Shown one piece after another: positions 8,227-13,456 of a stretch of DNA of 13,456 nt; the stretch's first letter is position 1; each line of letters starts with the position of its first letter. This DNA comes from JBBQIY01 sp964618405. Lineage in GTDB: Bacteria > Verrucomicrobiota > Kiritimatiellia > RFP12 > UBA3636. The notes under the pieces were generated by a model that had not been told where the DNA came from, ran no database searches, and saw only the letters and a list, made by a program, of their open reading frames with translations. A program made the translations under genes and the position numbers. Location: the NCBI GenBank assembly GCA_964618405.1, contig CAZUAY010000089.1, forward strand, positions 1-13,456. Direction: 5' to 3'.

Positions 8227-10539
8227 ATGCATAACCGAAACCTAAAAAATGCCGTCCTCTGCTGTAGCACGGCTCTGACCGTTCTGGGTTTAGTGCTCTC
8301 CGCATCGGCCGCTTTGCCTCTCGTTCGAGAAGGCCAGCCCTTGGCAGAAATCGTGATTGCAGAGAATCCTCTGCCGCAGGTGACGCTTGCGGCCGCGGAA
8401 TTGCGCGATTATTTGCGCAAGATGTCCGGTGCCGAACTTGCAATCGTCACCACGCCCGGTGGAATCCTGACCCCGATTTACGTCGGCGAAAGCGACTTCA
8501 CTCGGCAGCAAGGACTGACCCTCGATGGATCCGCCAAAGAAGGCTACCGGGTTGTTGCCACGGATCGATATCTGGCACTTTTCGGTTGCGACGCTATCTT
8601 TCCGTTCTATCCCCGTGATCATAAGGATGCCTCTTCACGGGATCGCCTTCTCAAGGAGTGGCAGGAATTTGTTGGTGAACCTTGCGGGTTTCCGTTCCTT
8701 GCCCTGTACGACCCTCGATATTACAATTCTGAATTCGGCTTTTCACTCCTTGATCCTAGCGGCACGCTCTTCGCTGTTTACGATCTCCTCGAACAGCTCG
8801 GGGTGCGCTGGTACTCGCCGCAGGAAGAACTCGGAACGGTCTTTCCGAAAGCAGCGAATTTCGGCGTTGTCGTGCAGGATCTCACTCGCAAACCCGCGTT
8901 CGAACGCCGCTTCCTGCGCTTCGGATGGGGATCGAATCGCGCAACGTTTTTGTGGTCCAAGCGCTTGCGGCTGGGCCTTTCCGAGCTGGCCTGGCTTTGC
9001 CACGGCACCTCGCTGGTTACTGAGTATAACAAGGAGGCGCATCCGGAGTACCTGGCCATTGTTGGCGGCCAGCTGCAAAGTCAGGGTGACTACGGGCCGG
9101 GCCAATCGCGGCTCGCCGCCCCACTGCGCGATGCGATGATTCGCTTTGGCACTAAACTTTTCGATCGATATTCGGAACTGCGTCATATGTCAACCGGCCC
9201 TAACGATGGGTACACGGTCATTGATGACCGGGATCGCGATGCGGGGTGGATGCGCTCACGCTATGGAAGCCGCGGTGAGTTGTCGGATTACGTTTGGACT
9301 TTCGTGAACGAGGTGGCCATGGGTGTTGCACAGTCGCACCCTGGAAAGTACATCATGGGTCTGGCCTATTCTCGCTACCGCATGCCTCCTCCTGCCATTG
9401 AAACCTTCGATCCGGCCGTAGGCGTGACCTATTGTCAAACACGGGCGGTGGAAATGGTAGATCCGGAAGCCCGGCGTGTGGTCATTGCAGAGCGTGAAGC
9501 ATGGCGGCGCAAACTGCCCTCGGGTGAGTTCTACCTCTGGGAATATTTTTTGTGGCATCGCAAAGGGCAGGCGTTATGGGGCGTGCCGGTGATCTTTACC
9601 AAGCTCATGCAAGAGGATATGCGGTCGCTGAACGGACTGTCGAAGGGGGAATACGTCGAGGCATGGTCGTTGCAAGGCGGTGAGATGTGGGGACTCAACC
9701 ATCTGACAATCTATCTGCAGGCGCGCCTCTACTGGGAACCGGATCTCGACCTTGACACGTTGTTGGAAGAATACTACCGTTTGTTTTATGGGCCGGCGGC
9801 AGGGGAGATGCGCGAATTTTTTGAATATGCTGAGGAGGTCTGGATGCGCCCGGCACCACGCCAGACCGTGCTTATGGGCGAGGACGGCGTGCCAAAGCGG
9901 GAGGGCTTCCTGCAACCCGCCGATGTGCCGCGCTACTTCGAAATTCTGGAGCGGGCGCGGAATAAGACAGGTGATGACCCCTATCGCCAGCGCATTGACT
10001 TGATCGTTGGCGAGTGTTTGCCTATGCGGACGATGTTCGCATTCCAGGAATATTTTGATAAGGGGCAGGCGGCGGCCAAGGCAAAAGATGGCACAGCCGC
10101 AGCGGAAAACTTGGAACAAGCGGTCGCTCTCGCGCACGAAAACCGGAAACGGGCAAATGCTGCTTATGCGTTGGGGCAAGTGTACCGTGATCTTCTGCAA
10201 GATGAAGAACGAGCGTTGCAGGCGTTTCACACCGTGCTAAAGACTCCGATTGACGGCGGCGGATCTGCGGTGCGACTGCATGCCCGCATGGATGTCGTCG
10301 GCCTCTTGCGAAAGGCCGGCCGCTACGATGAAGCACTCGCGCTGCTAGACGAAGACTCGGGAATGCAGCGGCACGACTACTGGTGGGCTCGCTCGCTCGC
10401 GGCTCGAGGACTCATTGCCGAAGCCCTCAAACAAAAGGACAAGGCCATTGCCTATTACCAAGAGGCAATGGCTTTGCCTAACCTCGATAAATCTCAAGCG
10501 GACTGGTTGCGTAAACAACTGGAAACGCTTACTCCGTAA
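8227..10539 (+). CDS. Secreted DUF4838-type glycoside-hydrolase-like protein with C-terminal TPR-like repeats (subfamily B, copy 1)
   Basis: A 770-residue protein. Residues 1-28 are a signal peptide (LTVLGLVLSASA then ALPL). The N-terminal alpha/beta domain (about 29-200) has AEIVIAENPLPQVTLAAAEL, TPIYVGES and LLEQLGVRWY (about 187-196), like the N-terminal domain of GH67/GH20-type enzymes. The DUF4838-like core has HPEYLAI (from 272), GPNDGY (Asp327), WEYFLWH (Glu439), EYVEAW and RLYWEPDLDLDTLLEEYYRLF (the last near 512-530). It lacks the Cys cluster of the subfamily A proteins. From about residue 605 there is no sugar-binding module; instead helices of TPR type appear (AAAENLEQAVALAHENRKR, AAYALGQVYRDLLQDEERAL, ARMDVVGLLRKAGRYDEALALL, KQKDKAIAYYQEAMALP), suggesting protein-protein contact. 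ATG 8227 has no Shine-Dalgarno; CCTCC lies directly before it. It starts 20 nt after the beta-helix gene and ends 42 nt before its close paralogue. Hydrolase activity is inferred, substrate unknown. Confidence 0.88.
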   Translation: MHNRNLKNAVLCCSTALTVLGLVLSASAALPLVREGQPLAEIVIAENPLPQVTLAAAELRDYLRKMSGAELAIVTTPGGILTPIYVGESDFTRQQGLTLDGSAKEGYRVVATDRYLALFGCDAIFPFYPRDHKDASSRDRLLKEWQEFVGEPCGFPFLALYDPRYYNSEFGFSLLDPSGTLFAVYDLLEQLGVRWYSPQEELGTVFPKAANFGVVVQDLTRKPAFERRFLRFGWGSNRATFLWSKRLRLGLSELAWLCHGTSLVTEYNKEAHPEYLAIVGGQLQSQGDYGPGQSRLAAPLRDAMIRFGTKLFDRYSELRHMSTGPNDGYTVIDDRDRDAGWMRSRYGSRGELSDYVWTFVNEVAMGVAQSHPGKYIMGLAYSRYRMPPPAIETFDPAVGVTYCQTRAVEMVDPEARRVVIAEREAWRRKLPSGEFYLWEYFLWHRKGQALWGVPVIFTKLMQEDMRSLNGLSKGEYVEAWSLQGGEMWGLNHLTIYLQARLYWEPDLDLDTLLEEYYRLFYGPAAGEMREFFEYAEEVWMRPAPRQTVLMGEDGVPKREGFLQPADVPRYFEILERARNKTGDDPYRQRIDLIVGECLPMRTMFAFQEYFDKGQAAAKAKDGTAAAENLEQAVALAHENRKRANAAYALGQVYRDLLQDEERALQAFHTVLKTPIDGGGSAVRLHARMDVVGLLRKAGRYDEALALLDEDSGMQRHDYWWARSLAARGLIAEALKQKDKAIAYYQEAMALPNLDKSQADWLRKQLETLTP

Positions 10540-10569
10540 GAGAACGACGCATTATTGAACGCTAACCGC

Positions 10570-10575
10570 AGGGAG
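10570..10575 (+). promoter_or_regulatory. Ribosome binding site deciding the 10582 start
   Basis: AGGGAG is followed six bases later by ATG 10582. The open frame extends upstream to a TTG at 10555 that has no such signal, so 10582 is the better start. The encoded MHN start also matches the MHN start of the preceding paralogue. Confidence 0.7.
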
Positions 10576-10581
10576 TACACG

Positions 10582-13122
10582 ATGCACAACCAACAATTCC
10601 TTTTTGCACCACAGAGTCATCCCATAGTTTCCATACAGCGACCGCGCTTGCGCGGGCGGACCGATGGTTTGGATCGGGATGTCGCACCACGCAGAACAAG
10701 TTATCGATCGCTCGGTCGATGCCTTTTTATGGCACTTCTAGGTGGGGTCGCTTGGGGGGGTGCTTGTCTCGTAGCGGATCCCGTACCTGCCGATCTGCCT
10801 CTTGTCCACGATGGTCAGCCCCTGGCTGAAATCGTGATGGCGTCGGACTCGCTGCCGCAAGTTAAACTCGCGGCTAGGGAATTGCGCGATCACCTGCGCA
10901 AGATCTCCGGGATCGAGCTCGCGATCGTCACCAAGCCTGGCGGCGTTCTGACCCCGATCTATGTGGGCGAAAGCGAATTTACCCGGCAGCAAGGACTGAC
11001 CCTCGATGGCCTCGCCAAAGAAGGCTACCGGGTTGTTGCCACGGATCGATATCTGGCCCTTTACGGACGCGATTCAACCTTCCCACTCTACCCCCGCGGC
11101 TACAAGAACGCTTCGGAACGCGAACGCCTCCTCAAGGAGTGGCAGGAATTTACCGGTGAATCGTGGAATTTTCCGTTTCTGGATTTGCATGATCCACGCT
11201 ATTTTAATGACGAACTCGGTTTTTCGTTTTTCGATCCCAGCGGCACGCTTTACGCCGTGTACGATTTCCTCGAACAGCTCGGGGTGCGCTGGTACCTGCC
11301 GGATGAGACGCTCGGCACGGTCATTCCGCAGCAGCCAGATCTGGCAGCGATCGCACAGGACACGACTCGAAAACCCGTGTTCGACTGGCGGTTCTTGCGA
11401 GTCGGCTGGGGTGCGCATACGCCGACGCTACTCTGGTACAAGCGGCAGAAACTAGGTGTTTCGGAGATGGTCTGGATGTCCCATGGCACGCCGAACGTGA
11501 CTCGCTTTACGCGGGATGAACATCCAGAGTACTTTGCACAGGTGGGTGCCGGCCGCGTGTTGCCACGGCTTGCGCCGCCGTTACGCGATGCCATGGTCCG
11601 CTACTGCGATAAGTTCTTTGAACGTTACCCAGAACTTCGTCATGCATCGGTCGGGCCTGCCGACGCCTTCACCAGCATTGACGAACGTGATCTAGCGGCC
11701 GGCTGGTTGCGCGAAGAGCAGGGGTCCAATGGACGACTTTCGGACTACGTCTGGACGTTCATCAATCAAGTAGCCGCTGGCATCGACACGCTGCACCCGG
11801 ACAAAATCGTGATGGGGCTGGCTTACTCCTTTTACCGCCAACCACCCACCGATCTGGAGCGGTTCCATCCAAATGTCGGCGTGACGTATTGTCAGCACCG
11901 CAGCGACTTGCGTGATCCGGAGGTGCGCCAACACATTTTCGCAGAACGGGATCGCTGGCTGGAAATGATTCCGTCTAAGGAATTTTTCGTGTGGGAATAC
12001 TTTCTGTGGCATCAGAGCAAAAGTCAGTTGCAAGGCGTGCCGGTAATTTTTACGCGTATCCAGCAGGCTGACATGCAGGCGCTGAAAGGCAAATCCCGAG
12101 GTGAGTACGTGGAAGCGTGGCCGCTACAGAGCGGTGGGTCATGGGGTCTGGACCACTTGACGATGTGCCTGCAAGCGCGGCTGTACTGGGAACCAGACCT
12201 CGATCTGGAACGCTACCTCGACGAATATTACCGGTTGTTCTTCGGCCCCGCTGCGGTGTCGATGCGCGAATTTTATGAATTCGCGGAAGAGGTCTGGATG
12301 CGACCGGATTCTCGTACGATCAGCCTTGCCGGCGGCTTCCTGCGTCCGGTCGACGTGGCACGTTTTTTCGCTATTCTGGATCGCGCTTACACCGCAGCCG
12401 GTGCCGACACTCTGTATGCGCAACGGATCGCGGTGATCCGTGCCGAATGCGCGCCGATGCGCGAACTTCACGCCCAACTGACGCGCAACGGACCCGACTT
12501 CAGCGCACCGCGTGTGAAGACCGAGCCCGTCTTCGACGGCCGTCTCGACGAATCGTTCTGGCGCGATGCCTCCGGAGCATTTCAGGATCCGCACTATCCG
12601 ATGCGCGATCTGAAAAACGGCGGAGCTGTCGCAGCGGGAACCACGGTCTTACTCCGGTGGGCGGACGACGATTCTGGACTCTACGTGGGGGTGACCTGCG
12701 ACGAACCCAATATGGCGGCGATGAAGCCAGCGCCGTCCATCGAGGATTCGACCAGTCTCTACGACGGCGATTTTGTCGAACTCTTTCTTGAACGTCCTGA
12801 CCGGGCACCGTTCAAGATCGTGGTCACCCCGCTGGGTGCGACGTTGACCCAGGCCACGGATCCTGCTGTTGTTCCGGGCGGAACCGCCTGGAATCCGAAG
12901 CTCCGCCTGGCGGTCGACCAGCACGCAGAAAGCTGGGACGTCGAGTTGTTCGTTCCCCGTGAAGGCCTCGACGGAGCCGAGCCGCCCGATTCACAGCAGC
13001 CCTGGGGCATCAACGTCTGCCGCTCCCGATTTACAAGCGGAACGCCAGAAAATAGCGCTATCGCGCCAACGGGCGGGCGTTTCTTCATGCCCGCCTACTT
13101 CGGCAACCTCCGCATCGAATAA
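10582..13122 (+). CDS. Secreted DUF4838-type glycoside-hydrolase-like protein with C-terminal CBM9-like domain (subfamily B, copy 2)
   Basis: An 846-residue protein from ATG 10582, chosen because of AGGGAG at 10570-10575. It is a close tandem paralogue of the preceding gene: LPLVHDGQPLAEIVMAS, VGESEFTRQQGLTLDG and EQLGVRWY (about 231) match almost word for word. The core has HPEYFAQ (from 314), GPADAF (Asp361), VWEYFLWH (Glu472), YVEAWPLQSG and RLYWEPDLDLERYLDEYYRLF; no Cys cluster. Similarity to the paralogue ends near residue 635, and a CBM9-like domain takes over (640-846: PVFDGRLDESFWRDA, DSGLYVGVTCDEPN, WDVELFVP, WGINVCRSRF, FGNLRIE). The hydrophobic segment of the signal peptide starts only near residue 48, after a long Arg-rich stretch absent from the paralogue; an internal ATG at 10729 would remove it but lacks a ribosome binding site and the basic n-region. 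Likely exported and glycan-acting; substrate unknown. The DNA is visibly more GC-rich than the subfamily A genes. Confidence 0.88.
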   Translation: MHNQQFLFAPQSHPIVSIQRPRLRGRTDGLDRDVAPRRTSYRSLGRCLFMALLGGVAWGGACLVADPVPADLPLVHDGQPLAEIVMASDSLPQVKLAARELRDHLRKISGIELAIVTKPGGVLTPIYVGESEFTRQQGLTLDGLAKEGYRVVATDRYLALYGRDSTFPLYPRGYKNASERERLLKEWQEFTGESWNFPFLDLHDPRYFNDELGFSFFDPSGTLYAVYDFLEQLGVRWYLPDETLGTVIPQQPDLAAIAQDTTRKPVFDWRFLRVGWGAHTPTLLWYKRQKLGVSEMVWMSHGTPNVTRFTRDEHPEYFAQVGAGRVLPRLAPPLRDAMVRYCDKFFERYPELRHASVGPADAFTSIDERDLAAGWLREEQGSNGRLSDYVWTFINQVAAGIDTLHPDKIVMGLAYSFYRQPPTDLERFHPNVGVTYCQHRSDLRDPEVRQHIFAERDRWLEMIPSKEFFVWEYFLWHQSKSQLQGVPVIFTRIQQADMQALKGKSRGEYVEAWPLQSGGSWGLDHLTMCLQARLYWEPDLDLERYLDEYYRLFFGPAAVSMREFYEFAEEVWMRPDSRTISLAGGFLRPVDVARFFAILDRAYTAAGADTLYAQRIAVIRAECAPMRELHAQLTRNGPDFSAPRVKTEPVFDGRLDESFWRDASGAFQDPHYPMRDLKNGGAVAAGTTVLLRWADDDSGLYVGVTCDEPNMAAMKPAPSIEDSTSLYDGDFVELFLERPDRAPFKIVVTPLGATLTQATDPAVVPGGTAWNPKLRLAVDQHAESWDVELFVPREGLDGAEPPDSQQPWGINVCRSRFTSGTPENSAIAPTGGRFFMPAYFGNLRIE
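10642..10720 (+). repeat. Cluster of three inverted repeats in the 5' coding extension of the last gene
   Basis: Three short perfect inverted repeats follow one another: CCGCGC/GCGCGG (10642-10647/10650-10655), which as RNA can form a five-pair stem with a G(CUUG)C tetraloop; CCGAT/ATCGG (10661-10665/10673-10677); and ATCGA/TCGAT (10703-10707/10716-10720). They lie in the part of the gene that has no counterpart in the preceding paralogue. The stretch may be an inserted palindromic repeat or an RNA structure near the start of the gene; stems this short can also occur by chance in GC-rich DNA. Confidence 0.45.
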
Positions 13123-13290
13123 TGTGGTTCACCCAATAGCCAGCACGCTAGTTGCGTCAAAACTCCTTCGGCATGGCCGCGATAAAAGGGTTCGTCTTTC
13201 AGAAAAAAACCACCTGCTCCTCTTTGGAATTAACGTGTAAAATGTTGCATGACAATTACTTATGATATTTTTCTTGGAAAAGGTAATGTG

Positions 13291-13319
13291 TGGACAAACG
13301 AGGCGTTGTATATTATACT
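13291..13319 (+). promoter_or_regulatory. Sigma70-type promoter reading out of the window to the right
   Basis: TGGACA (13291-13296) and TATACT (13314-13319) each match the consensus at five of six positions, with an optimal 17-nt spacer. Transcription would start near 13326. The -10 box overlaps an interrupted palindrome, GTATA-T-TATAC (13308-13318), which could be an operator or chance. No start codon with a ribosome binding site follows within the window, so the leader would be at least 130 nt or the target gene has been displaced. Confidence 0.5.
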
Positions 13320-13389
13320 TAGGCTGTATCTGTCATTAGTATAGGTCAATAGCATATAAAAAAGAGCAGATGTAGACGTTAGTAGTAAA

Positions 13390-13456
13390 GTAACCGTTCA
13401 CGGGGGGCATCCGGATTGCCGAAGTATAACGGTGATCCTTGGGCTTCAACAAGAAC
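13390..13456. mobile_element. Possible terminal part of an IS66-type insertion sequence
   Basis: From 13390 the sequence reads GTAACCGTTCACGG, followed by a G-run, a composition unlike the AT-rich DNA just before it. Members of the IS66 family have terminal inverted repeats that begin GTAA and make 8-bp target duplications; this resembles such an end. If true, the element extends to the right and the target duplication would be GTAGTAAA (13382-13389). An inner inverted repeat ACCGTT/AACGGT (13393-13398/13428-13433) is also present. No transposase is visible, so this rests on one end only. Confidence 0.25.

Larger units (their letters stand above)
13123..13456. other. AT-rich non-coding tail
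   Basis: These 334 bases after the last gene hold no credible gene on either strand; the longest frames are short and lack a start with a ribosome binding site. I find no clear intrinsic terminator for the operon: CGGC/GCCG at 13169-13179 is a four-pair stem without a T-run, and the A-run at 13202-13208 would only act as a T-run for the other strand. The part from about 13230 is markedly more AT-rich than the coding block and contains the promoter and possible transposon end listed separately. Confidence 0.6.

Noticed and set aside
8248..8268. Lipoprotein signal (adjacent Cys residues at 12-13) in the 8227 gene
   Set aside because: The residues before the Cys do not fit a lipobox, and the hydrophobic core and SASA cleavage site lie after it.
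7694..8443. 249-codon open frame on the - strand
   Set aside because: It lies opposite two well-supported genes and their junction, its translation shows no domain pattern, and the + strand proteins there have clear signal peptides and family motifs.
9574..10230. 218-codon open frame on the - strand
   Set aside because: It is the antisense shadow of the DUF4838-TPR gene; the codon pattern of the + strand gene explains the absence of stops.
10555..10581. TTG at 10555 as the start of the last gene
   Set aside because: It has no ribosome binding site, whereas ATG 10582 has AGGGAG at six bases and gives the MHN start shared with the paralogue.
10690..10790. Twin-arginine (Tat) signal in the last gene
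   Set aside because: The RR in APRRTSYRSLG is not followed by the usual F-L-K-type pattern; an ordinary but long signal region explains it better.
13169..13179. Intrinsic terminator after the last gene
   Set aside because: The stem CGGC/GCCG has four pairs and no T-run follows on the + strand.
13355..13360. Second promoter using TATAAA as -10
   Set aside because: The best upstream box (CTGTCA) has only four matches and a 19-nt spacer; weaker than the 13291-13319 pair.
13379..13456. C-terminal end of a - strand gene entering from the right
   Set aside because: A 25-codon frame is open to the edge and reads plausibly, but so do other frames on both strands; it is too short to call.
13400..13456. 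Start of a tmRNA or other structured RNA gene
   Set aside because: The G-run followed by CGGATT briefly recalls a tmRNA 5' end, but the conserved GGxTTCGAC element is missing.
1..13456. CRISPR arrays, tRNA or rRNA genes, defence genes
   Set aside because: I saw no regularly spaced repeats, no tRNA-like cloverleaf or rRNA sequence, and no nuclease, polymerase, ATPase or toxin motifs in the supported proteins.

Overview
The window is a single-direction block of six large genes, all on the + strand, and all apparently encoding exported proteins. The style points to a Gram-negative bacterium of the PVC group, most likely Kiritimatiellota, Lentisphaerota or a related Verrucomicrobiota/Planctomycetota line. 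The reasons are arrays of DUF4838-type glycoside-hydrolase-like proteins, C-terminal family-9-like carbohydrate-binding modules, and beta-helix proteins with the 'choice-of-anchor Q' ending (GDYxL..SPxxNxGxNxDWMxGAxDLxxxPR...TVDMGAYE). This is recognition from family knowledge; no database was searched.

Layout. 1-1229: 3' part of a secreted right-handed beta-helix protein, cut by the left edge. 1230-1280: short gap with three tandem TTAGGGR heptamers and a good ribosome binding site. 1281-3902 and 3998-6691: two DUF4838-type proteins of one subfamily (A), each with a signal peptide, an N-terminal alpha/beta domain, a barrel-like core with a Cys cluster, and a C-terminal CBM9-like domain. 6785-8206: a second, complete beta-helix protein. 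8227-10539 and 10582-13122: two DUF4838-type proteins of a second subfamily (B) that lack the Cys cluster. They are close tandem paralogues, but the first ends in TPR-like helices and the second in a CBM9-like domain. 13123-13456: AT-rich non-coding sequence with a strong sigma70-type promoter and, near the edge, a possible IS66-type transposon end.

The six genes form two trios with the same order: beta-helix protein, DUF4838 protein, DUF4838 paralogue. Gaps inside the block are 20 to 95 nt and I see no convincing terminator in them, so the genes are probably co-transcribed. The simplest reading is a polysaccharide-processing locus: export to the periplasm or cell surface, hydrolase-like catalytic domains, glycan-binding modules, and elongated beta-helix proteins that could bind or process glycans. 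No transporter, sulfatase or regulator lies in the window, the substrate cannot be named from the sequence, and the hydrolase activity itself is inferred from fold family.

Nothing here is an obvious defence system or a wholly new system. The points most worth a second look are the duplicated trio, the clean C-terminal module swap between the last two genes, the hairpin-rich N-terminal extension of the last gene, a tract of very high nucleotide identity between the two subfamily B genes, and the possible transposon boundary at the right edge.
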